From Chlorobiota bacterium (lineage in GTDB: Bacteria; Bacteroidota; Ignavibacteria; Ignavibacteriales; Melioribacteraceae): 49,467 nt of DNA. The translations under genes were made by a program, and so were the position numbers. The notes beneath the pieces were generated by a model. That model searched no databases. It was given only the letters and a program-made list of their open reading frames with translations, and was not told where the DNA came from. Positions 1 through 8,922 of the stretch are shown here, piece by piece (positions within the stretch are counted from its first letter, which is position 1; each line of letters opens with the position of its first letter). Location: positions 1 through 49,467 of the forward strand of contig JAADIR010000071.1 in the NCBI GenBank assembly GCA_013151245.1, given 5' to 3'.

Positions 1-364
1 ATTGCAAATCATCGGTAGCCGCGGGCTTCATGCCCGCGTGAATGCGCCGTGAAGAGCAACTAACAATTTATCGCGGCGAAGCGCAGACGGATGAATACTT
101 ATTAAGGATAGTTGTTCTTAGTGGAGATTGTTCTCATTGCGTTGTAACGTAGATTGTTTGCAATCTGCGCTTTCCCATCGCAACTCCGAACTTGCCTTGC
201 CGGTGGGTAGGTTCGGCAAGATGGACATTTTTTGGGACGCTGTTTTTAGCTGCCCCGATGCATCGGGATGTGTAATCTGCGATTGCAACAATGTACCATC
301 CGTGGTTCTTAGCTGCAGATTGCAAGCAATCTGCGCTACATTTTTTTTACGTGGATTGGCTTAA
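1..364. repeat. Gene-free stretch made of short hairpin repeats
   Basis: No credible gene. The stretch holds several perfect small inverted repeats: a 7-bp stem with loop TTCAT at 20-38; a 6-bp stem (AGATTG/CAATCT) at 151-166; a 14-bp palindrome CCCGATGCATCGGG at 254-267; and GCAGATTGC facing GCAATCTGC at 315-334. The 151 and 315 units share the core AGATTG...CAATCTGCGC, so they look like copies of one element. Similar hairpins occur at 8566-8586, 18331-18359 and 18434-18453. They read as dispersed intergenic repeats (REP/MITE-like); function unknown. Open frames in both strands here follow the repeats and have no family resemblance or ribosome binding site. Confidence 0.6.
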
Positions 365-1180
365 TTAAATATTTTCTCTTTCAATTCCAAACGGCGTAAA
401 TGCTTTGTTTTCTTTTTTTATTTTTTCGAAAAGGAGGAGATTTTCTTCCGGTCGCGGCTGAAGCTTGTGGTAAAGATGATACTGAACGGCAATATTGTTG
501 AGCGATTTTATTTCCACGCCGTTTAGTTCCAATCTGAATTGAACGTCGCTGTCTTCGCCGACCGAAGGCGCTTCGTAGCGTTTGTCGAATCCGTTTATTG
601 CGAGCATGTCTTCTTTGAAGAGGGAAAAATTGCATCCGAGAATTCCGCGCTTTTTCTTGTTGATTTCTTTGCGGAGAAATTCGTTCTTTAAATAGATTCC
701 TTTTTCCACGTCGAAAGATTTTCCGAAAACGCCGTCGATAATAAGCTTATAAAAATATTTTTCGATGAATTTATTTTTAATCTTTTCGGGAGTTAAAAGA
801 TTTGTAAATTCTTTTGAAAGATTGACGCGTCTTCCGGTTAGACAGACTTTTTTCCCCGCGTATTCCAAATGTTCCCGAACAAATGCGGGGTGAGGAACGC
901 AGTCTCCGTCGATAAAAATAAGATAGTCGCCGGAAGAAGCTTTAATCGCTTCGTTCAGAATTCTGTTTTTTCTGAATCCTCTATCTTCCTGCCGAACGTG
1001 TTTAACCGGAATTTTAATTTTGCGCGATAACGCTTCAATCTCGGAAACAGTTTCGAAGTTCGAACCGTCGTCGGCAAGGACAATTTCGAAATTCTTTTCA
1101 GTCTGTGTCTCGCATCCGGCAAGAACAATCTTCAAATATTCGATTTTGTCGTAAATTGATATGATTAGCGAAGTTTGCAT
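365..1180 (-). CDS. Family 2 glycosyltransferase (GT-A fold)
   Basis: This 271-residue protein is a nucleotide-sugar-dependent glycosyltransferase of family GT2, probably cytoplasmic and involved in surface polysaccharide or glycoprotein synthesis; the acceptor cannot be told. It opens with the typical SLIISIYDKIEYL strand, has the nucleotide-binding LADDGS motif (D37, D38), and the metal-binding DGD (residues 91-93) within DYLIFIDGDCVPHP. The C-terminal half carries GCNFSLFKED and GVEDS-like GEDSDVQFRLE, the pattern of the galactosyltransferase-type C-terminal domain. Length is normal for a single-domain GT2. No membrane segment is evident. It stands alone and is divergent from the kinase at 1243 across a 62-bp AT-rich gap. 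Family assignment is firm; substrate is not. Confidence 0.88.
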   Translation of the reverse strand: MQTSLIISIYDKIEYLKIVLAGCETQTEKNFEIVLADDGSNFETVSEIEALSRKIKIPVKHVRQEDRGFRKNRILNEAIKASSGDYLIFIDGDCVPHPAFVREHLEYAGKKVCLTGRRVNLSKEFTNLLTPEKIKNKFIEKYFYKLIIDGVFGKSFDVEKGIYLKNEFLRKEINKKKRGILGCNFSLFKEDMLAINGFDKRYEAPSVGEDSDVQFRLELNGVEIKSLNNIAVQYHLYHKLQPRPEENLLLFEKIKKENKAFTPFGIERENI

Positions 1181-1242
1181 ATTTTATAAGAAAATAATAA
1201 TATATATTTCAATATAAAAAATCTTAATTAAAGGTAATTATT

Positions 1243-2166
1243 ATGGCTTCTTTATTCGGAAAAAAAACCCATGTTGAGAATTCCGGCGATAACGGCAAAC
1301 TACAAACATTAATGACTCAAAACGAAGAACTTCAACATCAAATCAATTCTCTTTTAGGAAGAATAGATTCCCTTGAATCGCAAACGGACGAATTAAAACA
1401 GATAATTGCGGAACTTCAGAAAAAGAAAAAATTCCTTTCGGAGAGCCTCGTAAAATTGGAAAAATTGCAGAAAGAAAAAGACGACGCTATTTCAATGGCG
1501 ATGCACGATATTAAAAATCCCGCCGGCACAATTCAAAATTTAATCTCGCTTCTTGAAACATACGATTTGAACGCCGTTGAGCAAAGCGAAGTTCACAAAA
1601 GTTTAATTAAAATATCTACGCGCCTGGTTAAAATAGTTGACGAAATTGCAATTGCCGTCCATCGGACAAAAGTCGCGCTCAAAGTAGATTTTTCCGAATC
1701 GAACTTAAACGATATAGCGAAAAGCGTGGTTGACAGATATAAACTTGCGGCGAAGACAAAGAATATCGAAATCAAAACTGATTTTTCGACAAAACTTCCC
1801 AACGTTGAATTGGACGAAGGGAAAATTGACGAGGTAATTGAGAACTTAATTAATAACGCCGTCAAATTCTCGCCGAACGACGGCGAAGTAATTGTTAGAA
1901 CAAAAACGGATGAAAAATACGTTATCTTTGAAGTGATTGACAACGGACCGGGACTTTCGGAACCGGAGGTGAGAAAGGCTTTTGATAAGGGAAGTCAGCT
2001 AAGCGCCAAACCGACCGGCGGCGAAACCAGCACGGGCTTCGGTTTGTGGATTGTTCAGCGGATAATAAACGAACACAGCGGAAAAGTTTTTGTCAGAAGC
2101 AAAAAAGGAAGCGGATCAACCTTTTCTTTTCGCATCCCGATTAGACAATCAAAAGAAGATAATTAG
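1243..2166 (+). CDS. Soluble sensor histidine kinase with coiled-coil N-terminus
   Basis: This 307-residue cytoplasmic histidine kinase starts with a coiled coil (about residues 20-85, rich in Q, E, L and K), which probably drives dimerisation. It then has a HisKA segment with the phosphoacceptor in MAMHDIKNPAGTIQNL and a HATPase_c domain: N box NLINNAVKFSPNDG, G1 box DNGPGLSEPE, and G2 box TGFGLWIVQRI. There is no sensor domain, membrane helix or receiver domain, so the input must come through a partner or the coiled coil. AAAGGT lies 7-8 bases before the ATG and supports the start. It ends 17 bp before the xanthine dehydrogenase genes on the same strand and could be co-transcribed, although a functional link is only a guess. 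Confidence 0.88.
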   Translation: MASLFGKKTHVENSGDNGKLQTLMTQNEELQHQINSLLGRIDSLESQTDELKQIIAELQKKKKFLSESLVKLEKLQKEKDDAISMAMHDIKNPAGTIQNLISLLETYDLNAVEQSEVHKSLIKISTRLVKIVDEIAIAVHRTKVALKVDFSESNLNDIAKSVVDRYKLAAKTKNIEIKTDFSTKLPNVELDEGKIDEVIENLINNAVKFSPNDGEVIVRTKTDEKYVIFEVIDNGPGLSEPEVRKAFDKGSQLSAKPTGGETSTGFGLWIVQRIINEHSGKVFVRSKKGSGSTFSFRIPIRQSKEDN

Positions 2167-2183
2167 TTTTCGGTTTTTCCCAA

Positions 2184-3614
2184 ATGCCTAAGAATACTAT
2201 GCAAAAAATTACATTCATATTGAATAATGAAAATATTTTCGCCGACGTAAAGCCGAACTCGACTCTTCTTGATTTTATCAGAAAAAAAGAAAGATTAACC
2301 GGAACGAAGGAAGTCTGCAAAGAAGGCGATTGCGGCGCGTGTTCGGTTTTAATAGGAGAGTTGGAAAACGGGATTGTCCGTTACAAAAACGTAACCTCGT
2401 GTATCTATCCTATCGCCAATGCGGAAGGAAAACACGTTGTTACGATTGAAGGGTTGAATCAAAATTCGCTAAATAAAATTCAAGAGTTTTACGTCGGCGA
2501 AAACGCCGCGCAGTGCGGTTTCTGCACGCCGGGATTTATCGTTTCGACCGCGGAATATTTTTTGAACAACAATGAACGGAATGTAGAAAAAGTTTACGAT
2601 TCCATATCGGGAAATATCTGCCGCTGCACCGGTTACGGTTCAATCAAAAGAGCCGCCGAAAAATTGGTCGCCGACGTTCCCGAAGCTCCTGAGGATTACG
2701 GCGAACGTTTGAAATTTCTAATCGAAAAAAAAATCATCCCCGAATATTTCCTTTCGATAAAAGATAAATTGCAAAATATTTTACAAACAAAAAAGATTGA
2801 CGCCGACGGCGCGAAAGGGAAAACAATTGTTGCGGGCGGCACCGACCTTTTTGTTCAAAGAGCGGACGAGATGTTGAACGAAGAGGGTTACTTTGTAAAA
2901 AATTTCGCAAAGAAATTTATCTCTGAAGAAAACGGCTCCGTTATTTTAAGCGGCGCAACTACTTTTGAAGATTTTTTTAATTCCGAAATTATAAAAACGG
3001 CGATTCCCAATATTCATAAGGCTTTTAAGCTGATAGCCTCGCAAGCGGTTAGAAACAGCGCGACTTTGGCGGGGAATATTGTGAACGCTTCGCCGATAGG
3101 CGATATGACGATTATTCTTTTGGCGTTGAATGCAAAACTAATTCTCAAAGGAAAGAGGGAAAGAGAAATCGCTTTGAAAGATTTTTATCTCGATTACAAG
3201 AAGGTTGATAAAGCTAACGACGAAATAATTGAAAAGATAATTTTTGAAAAACCGGGAAGAGGTTTCCGGTTCAATTTTGAAAAAGTATCTAAAAGAACGC
3301 ATCTTGATATTGCAAGCGTGAATACGGCGTTTGCGGCGTTTGCCGACGACGGAATAATTAGAAGCGCGACGCTCTCCGCCGGAGGAATTGCTCCGATTCC
3401 GAAAGTTCTTGAAGAAGCGACGGAATTCCTTTCCGGCAAAGAAATCAACAACGCATTGTTGAACGAAGTCGTTGAAATTGCGAATTCTGTAATCTCTCCC
3501 ATTAGCGACGTTCGCGGAAGCGCCGATTATAAGAGACTTCTACTCGGTCAATTAATAAAGGCGCATTTTATCGAACTCTTTTCCGATCGGTTAAACGTCG
3601 GAGAGGCAATATGA
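2184..3614 (+). CDS. xdhA: Xanthine dehydrogenase small subunit (2x[2Fe-2S] + FAD)
   Basis: This 476-residue protein is the electron-transfer subunit of a molybdenum hydroxylase and passes electrons from the Mo site through two [2Fe-2S] clusters to FAD and then NAD+ or another acceptor. The plant-type ferredoxin domain has C45, C50, C53 and C73 (CKEGDCGACS). The second cluster domain has C111/C114 (AQCGFCTPG) and C146/C148 (NICRCTGYG). The FAD domain follows from about residue 200, with VAGGTDLFVQ and the ATLAGNIVNASPIGD motif. The ferredoxin and FAD modules are fused, as in bacterial XdhA. An internal ATG at codon 6 (MQKITF) is an alternative start; neither start has a strong ribosome site. 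It overlaps the next gene by 4 bp (ATGA), indicating translational coupling. Confidence 0.92.
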   Translation: MPKNTMQKITFILNNENIFADVKPNSTLLDFIRKKERLTGTKEVCKEGDCGACSVLIGELENGIVRYKNVTSCIYPIANAEGKHVVTIEGLNQNSLNKIQEFYVGENAAQCGFCTPGFIVSTAEYFLNNNERNVEKVYDSISGNICRCTGYGSIKRAAEKLVADVPEAPEDYGERLKFLIEKKIIPEYFLSIKDKLQNILQTKKIDADGAKGKTIVAGGTDLFVQRADEMLNEEGYFVKNFAKKFISEENGSVILSGATTFEDFFNSEIIKTAIPNIHKAFKLIASQAVRNSATLAGNIVNASPIGDMTIILLALNAKLILKGKREREIALKDFYLDYKKVDKANDEIIEKIIFEKPGRGFRFNFEKVSKRTHLDIASVNTAFAAFADDGIIRSATLSAGGIAPIPKVLEEATEFLSGKEINNALLNEVVEIANSVISPISDVRGSADYKRLLLGQLIKAHFIELFSDRLNVGEAI

Positions 3615-5869
3615 AAAACGCCGACGTTATAAACCACGTAAAAGGAACTTCTCTTTTTATAGATGATTTCCCGGCTCCGGAAGGAGTTTTGCATATTGCG
3701 GTTTTCGATTCTAAAATCGCCTGCGGTAAAATCACAAAACTCAATTATGATAAGGTTTTAAGCGTCCCGGGCGTAGCCGCGGTAATTACGGCAAAGGATA
3801 TTCCGGGAGAAAATCAAATCGGCAACATTGTCTCCGACGAAACAATTCTCGCCGACGGCGAGGTCGAATATATCGGCGAGCCGATTGCAATAGTCGCCGC
3901 AGATACGGTTGAAAACGCCAAAGCCGCGGCTAACTTAATTGAAATTGAATTTGACGAATTGCCCGCCGTTACCGACCCGCGCGAAGCGTATGAAAAAGGA
4001 AACTTAATCGCGCCGCCGCAAACTTTTTCAGACGGCGACGTTGAAAAAGGATTTGCCGAAAGCGACGTCGTTATTGATGGAAGAGTCGATATCGGCGGAC
4101 AGGAACATCTCTATCTCGAAACGCAGGGCGCGATGGCGGTTCCTTCGGAAGACGGAAAGATTAAAATTTATTCTTCTACGCAAAGCCCAACCGCAGTCCA
4201 ACGCGCGGCGGCGAAAGTCTTGGGCGTTCCGATGCACAAAATTGAAACGGACGTTCTTCGTCTCGGCGGCGGTTTCGGGGGAAAGGAAGACCAGGCGACT
4301 CCTTGGGCGGTTATGACCGCGCTTGTTTCCCGATTAACCGGCAAGCCCGCTAAATTGATTTTAAGCCGGCAAGACGATTTGCGAATGACGGGAAAGCGGC
4401 ATCCTTATTCGGCGGATTATAAAATAGGGCTTTCGCGCGACGGGGAAATCCTCGCTTACGAAGCGACTTATTATCAAAACGCGGGCGCGTGCGCCGACCT
4501 TTCGACGGCGATTTTGGAGCGAACTTTGTTTCACGCGACGAATTCGTATTTTATTCCGAACGTCAAAACGACGGGAATTTCGTGCAAAACAAATTTGCCG
4601 CCGAACACGGCTTTCCGTGGATTCGGCGGTCCGCAGGGAATGTTCGTGATGGAAACCGCAATCTACAAAGCCGCCGAGAAGCTGGGCGTTCCCGCTTATG
4701 AAATTCAAAAGAAAAATTTGCTGAAAGAAAACGACTCGTTATATTACGGACAAAAAGCCGAACGCGTTCAAGCCGAAAGATGCTGGAACGAAGCGGCTGA
4801 GGAATTTAATCTTCAAGAAAAATTTGCCGCGGTAAAAGAATTCAACGAGAAAAACAATCTGCGTAAAAAGGGAGTTGCTTTAATGCCTATCTGTTTCGGG
4901 ATTTCGTTCACAAGCAGTTTCCTCAATCAGGCTTCGGCGCTCGTTCACGTTTACACGGACGGCAGCGTGGGCGTCAGCACGGCGGCTGTTGAAATGGGGC
5001 AGGGCGTAAACGAAAAAATCAGAAGCGTCGTTTCGCAAACGTTTTCAATTTCTCAAGAAAAAGTGAAAATGGAAACGACGAATACTACGCGCGTGGCGAA
5101 CACTTCCCCGACCGCGGCAAGCTCCGGCGCGGATTTGAACGGCAACGCCGCGCTGCTTGCATGCAATAACATTCTCAACCGCTTGAAAAAATTCGCGGCG
5201 GAAAGCCTAAAGGAAGACGATCCCGCAAAAGTGGAAATTAAAAACGAAAAAATATTTTACGACGGCAAAGAAACCGGAATGAATTGGGAGTCGTTTATAA
5301 ACGACGCTTACTTCAACAGAATCAATCTCGCCTCTCATGCGTTTTACGCCACGCCGGAAGTTTATTTCGACAGAACGATTAACAAAGGACGCCCGTTTGC
5401 TTACCACGTCTATGGAACGGCAATTATAACCGCGGAAGTCGATATCCTGCGCGGGGTTTGCGAGATCGAGTCGGTTGACGTTGTGCACGATTTCGGCAAA
5501 AGCATAAATCGTCAAGTCGATTTGGGACAAGTGGAAGGCGCGGTTGTCCAGGGAATCGGTTGGCTTACAATGGAAGAACTCGTTCAAAACGACGAAGGAA
5601 AGCTCCTTTCAAATTCTCTTTCAACGTATAAAATTCCCGATATCTTTTCGGCGCCGAAAGAGATGAACGTGAAGTTTCTCGAAGATTCGGAAAATCCGTT
5701 CGGACCGTTGAATTCAAAAGCAATCGGCGAACCGCCGTTTATGTACGGTATAGGAGCTTATTTTGCTATAATGAACGCGATGAAAGAATACAACCCAAAC
5801 GCCGATAAAGAAATCCGCGCTCCCCTTACGCACGAAAGAGTTTTAATGAGTCTGAAAAATCTTAAGTAA
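3611..5869 (+). CDS. xdhB: Xanthine dehydrogenase large (molybdopterin) subunit
   Basis: This 752-residue protein is the molybdopterin-binding catalytic subunit, which hydroxylates hypoxanthine/xanthine or a related purine. Diagnostic stretches are GQEHLYLETQGAM, the Mo-cofactor loop RLGGGFGGKE, NTAFRGFGGPQGMF, VEMGQGVNEK, and IGEPP near the C-terminus, which carries the catalytic glutamate in this family. The first three agree with xanthine dehydrogenases better than with CO dehydrogenase or aldehyde oxidoreductases, but the substrate is inferred. Length is normal for bacterial XdhB. GGAGAGG lies just upstream of the ATG. No XdhC-like cofactor-insertion factor or molybdopterin synthesis gene is seen in the window, so these must lie elsewhere. 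Confidence 0.92.
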   Translation: MKNADVINHVKGTSLFIDDFPAPEGVLHIAVFDSKIACGKITKLNYDKVLSVPGVAAVITAKDIPGENQIGNIVSDETILADGEVEYIGEPIAIVAADTVENAKAAANLIEIEFDELPAVTDPREAYEKGNLIAPPQTFSDGDVEKGFAESDVVIDGRVDIGGQEHLYLETQGAMAVPSEDGKIKIYSSTQSPTAVQRAAAKVLGVPMHKIETDVLRLGGGFGGKEDQATPWAVMTALVSRLTGKPAKLILSRQDDLRMTGKRHPYSADYKIGLSRDGEILAYEATYYQNAGACADLSTAILERTLFHATNSYFIPNVKTTGISCKTNLPPNTAFRGFGGPQGMFVMETAIYKAAEKLGVPAYEIQKKNLLKENDSLYYGQKAERVQAERCWNEAAEEFNLQEKFAAVKEFNEKNNLRKKGVALMPICFGISFTSSFLNQASALVHVYTDGSVGVSTAAVEMGQGVNEKIRSVVSQTFSISQEKVKMETTNTTRVANTSPTAASSGADLNGNAALLACNNILNRLKKFAAESLKEDDPAKVEIKNEKIFYDGKETGMNWESFINDAYFNRINLASHAFYATPEVYFDRTINKGRPFAYHVYGTAIITAEVDILRGVCEIESVDVVHDFGKSINRQVDLGQVEGAVVQGIGWLTMEELVQNDEGKLLSNSLSTYKIPDIFSAPKEMNVKFLEDSENPFGPLNSKAIGEPPFMYGIGAYFAIMNAMKEYNPNADKEIRAPLTHERVLMSLKNLK

Positions 5870-5923
5870 CAATAGAGTTTCTGGAAAAAGGAAAATATTT
5901 TTAATATGCGTAATAATCTAAGG

Positions 5924-6010
5924 ATTTCTCGCCCAACGGCTGCCGGATGTGAAATCTCATTTTAACGCGCACAAAAAAATTTTCGCGTCGCTCCGCTCTT
6001 CAGAATGACA
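5924..6010 (-). repeat. Dispersed intergenic repeat (GTCATTCT...GAGAAATCC type)
   Basis: Read on the minus strand this starts GTCATTCTGAAGAGCGGAGC and ends GAGAAATCCTTAG. The same bounding words (GTCATTtc/ct ... GAGAAATC) frame the elements at 13872-13912 and, more loosely, 27833-27945. It lies between xdhB and the hydrolase gene and probably accounts for the poor ribosome binding region there. This resembles dispersed non-coding repeats common in Bacteroidota/Chlorobi genomes; no function can be read. Confidence 0.45.
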
Positions 6011-6067
6011 ATGTTTTTTCTTTTGGCACAGATGCTTAAGTTAGACTCAAAATCAAAATATGAAACG

Positions 6068-6739
6068 ATGAAAATCTTCACTTTAAAACTCGGCGTTACG
6101 AACTGCTATCTTTTACAAGAGAAAGGAACGGTTTTGATTGACGCCGGCGAATCGCGGAAATGCGGAAAGTTTTTAGCCGAACTGAAAAAACTCGGCGTCG
6201 CTCCGGAAGAGATTTCTTTAATTGTTGTTACGCATACGCATTGGGATCACATCGGGTGCGCGAAAAGGATTCAAGCGTTAACGAAGGCGAAGGTCGCCGT
6301 TCACGCGAACGAAAAAAGAATTCTTGAAAACGGAGAATTATCAATGCCGCCCGGCGCTACGCGCTGGGGAAAATTCTTATCGCCTATCTTTGCCAAATGG
6401 AGCGAGAAATTCAACATTGAGCCGGTTGGCGCGGATATCATTATTGAAAATGCGCTCTCCCTTGAAGAATACGGAATTGACGCGGAGGCGATTTTCACGC
6501 CGGGGCATTCTTCCGGTTCGGTTTCGGTTCTTCTTCCAACCGGCGAGGCGTTTGTGGGCGACGCGGCTATGAATATGTTTCCCCTTACCTTTAGACCGGG
6601 ACCGCCGATATTTGCCGAAGATTTGAACGGACTGAAAAAGAGCTGGCAAACCCTTATCAACAAAGGGGCAAAGAAAATCTTTCCCGCGCACGGAAAACCG
6701 TTTGACATTGAGCTAATTAAAAGACAACTTTTCGGCTGA
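6068..6739 (+). CDS. Metallo-beta-lactamase-fold hydrolase
   Basis: This is a 223-residue MBL-fold metal-dependent hydrolase (glyoxalase II-like group). It has the metal motif THTHWDHIG (H56, H58, D60, H61), then FTPGHSSGSVS, an FVGDAAM aspartate, and a terminal FPAHGKPF histidine, giving the full set of ligands for two metals. No signal peptide, so it is probably cytoplasmic. I place the start at the ATG beginning MKIFTLKLGV because the fold starts there; the frame stays open to an upstream ATG at 6005, but that segment overlaps a dispersed repeat. Substrate could be a thioester, lactone or phosphodiester; the sequence alone does not decide. Confidence 0.85.
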   Translation: MKIFTLKLGVTNCYLLQEKGTVLIDAGESRKCGKFLAELKKLGVAPEEISLIVVTHTHWDHIGCAKRIQALTKAKVAVHANEKRILENGELSMPPGATRWGKFLSPIFAKWSEKFNIEPVGADIIIENALSLEEYGIDAEAIFTPGHSSGSVSVLLPTGEAFVGDAAMNMFPLTFRPGPPIFAEDLNGLKKSWQTLINKGAKKIFPAHGKPFDIELIKRQLFG

Positions 6740-6827
6740 TATTTTTATCCGTGCAAATCCGCGTTTCATTGAATAAATTATGAAATTTAGTGTATCATAA
6801 TAAAACTTATCATCAATCGGAGAAGAA

Positions 6828-8555
6828 ATGAAAAACAAACTTTCACTTATTGCGTTCTTTATTTTACTGTCGATTTCAGCGGCTGTTTTCGCTCAAACAA
6901 AACCGGAGAGATTGGACGAACTTATGAACAAATATTCGGACTACGGTTTGTTCAACGGAGTCGTTCTCGTCGCTGAAAAAGGAGAAATTATATATCAAAA
7001 AGGATTCGGCTTTGCAGATTACGAATGGGACGTTTCAAATTCGCCCGAAACAAAATTCAGAATCGGTTCCATTTCAAAGAACTTTACCGCGGCTGTAATT
7101 ATGAAGCTCGTTGAAGAAGGAAAAATTAAGCTCGACGGAAAGCTTTCCGATTATCTTCCGTATTACAGAAAAGAGACGGGCGAAAAAGTTACGATTCGCC
7201 AACTTCTGAATCACACGTCGGGCATTCCGTCTTACACTTCTCTGCCCGGCGTTTGGAGCGATTCGCTTCGCAATCATTACGATAAAAAATATTTTATCGA
7301 ACATTTTCACAGCGGCGATTTGGAATTTGAACCCGGAACGCAATTCAAATACGACAACACGGGGTATTACCTGCTTGCCGCAATAATTGAGGAAGTAACG
7401 GGAAAAAGTTTCGAGGAAGTTCTTCAAGAAAAAATATTAACGCCCGCCGGATTAACAAACACAGGCGTGGAAACGGAAGAAGAATATCCGATTAAACATG
7501 AAGCATACGGTTATATGAAAGGCGTTTCAAAACTCCGCCGCGATTCTTATATTTTTATGCCTAACGCAATGGGAGCGGGAAGTATGTATTCCACCGTCGG
7601 CGATCTTTTTAAATGGGACAGAGTTTTATATACCGATAAAATTCTTTCCGCGGAAAGTAAAAAGAAAATGTTTACCCCTTATCTTGCCAATTACGGTTTC
7701 GGATGGATGATTGTCTCCATTCCCTTGCCGGGAGGCGACAGCGTTAAGGTTATCACTCATTCCGGCGGAATAAACGGATTTAACACCGTAATGACGCGGT
7801 TTCCGGATGACGATAATTTTATAGCCGTTTTCAGCAATGTTTCGCCGCCGCCTATAAAAGAAATCTTAAGAAATTTAATGGCGATTCTTTACGACAAAGA
7901 GTTTGAATATCCGAAAAAACCGATCAAGGATTATCTTTTGGAAATAATTAATGAAGAAGGCGCGGACGCCGCCGTTTCGCTGTATAAAAATTTGAAAAAG
8001 GAAGAAACGGAAACTTTCGACTTTTCCGAAAACGAGTTGAACTTGCTCGGCTATGAATTGCTTAATGAAAACCGGCTTGAAGACGCCGTGAAAATTTTCG
8101 CGCTGAACGTCGAAGAATACCCGAAATCTTCCAACGTTTACGACAGCTACGCCGAAGCGTTGATGAAAAAAGGAGAAAATGAAAAAGCCGTTGAAAATTA
8201 TAAAAAATCTTTGGACTTAAATCCCGCAAACAAAAACGCGATTGAACGACTGAAAAAATTAGGCGTCGAATATCAAAACGAAAAATTGGAAGTTTCCGCG
8301 GAAATATTAAAAAGTTACGAAGGAGTTTACGCGCTCGCTCCTAATTTTAATGTTACGATAAGAGCCGACGGAACCGCTCTTTTTGCAAAAGCCACCGGAC
8401 AAGGCGAATATGAAATATTCCCGAAATCGGAAACGAAATTCTTTTATAAAGTGGTTGACGCTCAAATAGAATTCTTCAAAGATGAAAACGGCAAAGTCGA
8501 TCGGCTTGTTCTTTATCAAAACGGAAGGGAATTGCCGGGGAAGAAAGTGGAATAA
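6828..8555 (+). CDS. Secreted serine beta-lactamase-family hydrolase with TPR domain
   Basis: This 575-residue protein belongs to the class C beta-lactamase/D-peptidase (AmpC/EstB) family. A Sec signal peptide (about 22 residues, cut after AVFA) sends it to the periplasm or outside. The catalytic SxxK is S81-I-S-K84, the Y-x-N element is Y175-D-N177, and the KTG-equivalent is H311-S-G. A linker then leads to TPR repeats at about 395-470 (LLNENRLEDAVKIF and KGENEKAVENYKKSL) and a C-terminal beta domain (about 490-575) like the DUF3471-type tails of this family. Probably an esterase or peptidase rather than a resistance enzyme. The ATG follows GGAGAAGAA. It is monocistronic; the antitoxin gene converges on it. 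Confidence 0.88.
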   Translation: MKNKLSLIAFFILLSISAAVFAQTKPERLDELMNKYSDYGLFNGVVLVAEKGEIIYQKGFGFADYEWDVSNSPETKFRIGSISKNFTAAVIMKLVEEGKIKLDGKLSDYLPYYRKETGEKVTIRQLLNHTSGIPSYTSLPGVWSDSLRNHYDKKYFIEHFHSGDLEFEPGTQFKYDNTGYYLLAAIIEEVTGKSFEEVLQEKILTPAGLTNTGVETEEEYPIKHEAYGYMKGVSKLRRDSYIFMPNAMGAGSMYSTVGDLFKWDRVLYTDKILSAESKKKMFTPYLANYGFGWMIVSIPLPGGDSVKVITHSGGINGFNTVMTRFPDDDNFIAVFSNVSPPPIKEILRNLMAILYDKEFEYPKKPIKDYLLEIINEEGADAAVSLYKNLKKEETETFDFSENELNLLGYELLNENRLEDAVKIFALNVEEYPKSSNVYDSYAEALMKKGENEKAVENYKKSLDLNPANKNAIERLKKLGVEYQNEKLEVSAEILKSYEGVYALAPNFNVTIRADGTALFAKATGQGEYEIFPKSETKFFYKVVDAQIEFFKDENGKVDRLVLYQNGRELPGKKVE

Positions 8556-8565
8556 AGTTATTCAG

Positions 8566-8586
8566 GCGCGGACTCTTCGTCCGCGC
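8566..8586. repeat. Small GC-rich hairpin between convergent genes
   Basis: GCGCGGAC and GTCCGCGC form an 8-bp perfect stem around the loop TCTTC, 11 bp after the hydrolase stop codon. It has the same design as the hairpins at 20-38 and 18331-18359 (GC stem, loop TTC-rich, stem sequence varying). It has no T-run, so it is a weak candidate for an intrinsic terminator and more likely a member of the dispersed hairpin family. Confidence 0.5.
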
Positions 8587-8616
8587 TAATTGGATTTGTT
8601 CAAACAAAATTGATTT

Positions 8617-8922
8617 TTATGCGTACCGTTTCTTTTTACGCAAAACCAATTTTTCAATATCTTTTAAGTTAATTCGTTTTTTGGCATGCCAAAGATTATA
8701 ATTATTTTGCATAATTAACCAACTTTCGGGAGACCTTCCGAGGGTTTTTGACAAGCGCAAAGCCATTTCGGAACTGATATTGCTTTGTCCTTTAATAAGA
8801 CGATTAAAAGTAGAAGGCGCCACTTTAAGTTTTGCCGCAACGGTTCTGTAACTTATACCGAAAGGTTCAAGATAAACTTCTTTAATAAATTCGCCCGGGT
8901 GGGGCGGGTTATGCATACTCAT
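8617..8922 (-). CDS. higA: HigA-family antitoxin
   Basis: This 101-residue helix-turn-helix antitoxin opens with HNPPHPGEFIKE, the family signature of HigA/VapA-type antidotes. The XRE helix-turn-helix follows at about 25-75 (YRTVAAKLKVAPSTFNRLI) and ends in the SPESWLIMQNNYNLW stretch typical of the family. It should bind and neutralise the toxin encoded upstream and repress the shared promoter. Start and stop codons overlap as TAATG with the toxin gene, so the two are translationally coupled, and the toxin-first order is the usual one for higBA. A second in-frame ATG two codons in is possible. Confidence 0.92.
   Translation of the reverse strand: MSMHNPPHPGEFIKEVYLEPFGISYRTVAAKLKVAPSTFNRLIKGQSNISSEMALRLSKTLGRSPESWLIMQNNYNLWHAKKRINLKDIEKLVLRKKKRYA

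Noticed and set aside
128-364. 78-codon plus-strand and 63-codon minus-strand open frames
   Set aside because: Both run through hairpin repeats, lack ribosome sites and have no family resemblance.
5207-5587. 126-codon minus-strand frame within xdhB
   Set aside because: Antisense shadow of a well-conserved gene; no family features. Similar long shadows (for example 17908-18498 minus, 24989-25495 plus) were left out for the same reason.
6828-8555. Antibiotic-resistance beta-lactamase
   Set aside because: SxxK, YxN and HSG fit the broad esterase/peptidase group and the TPR tail is unlike resistance enzymes.
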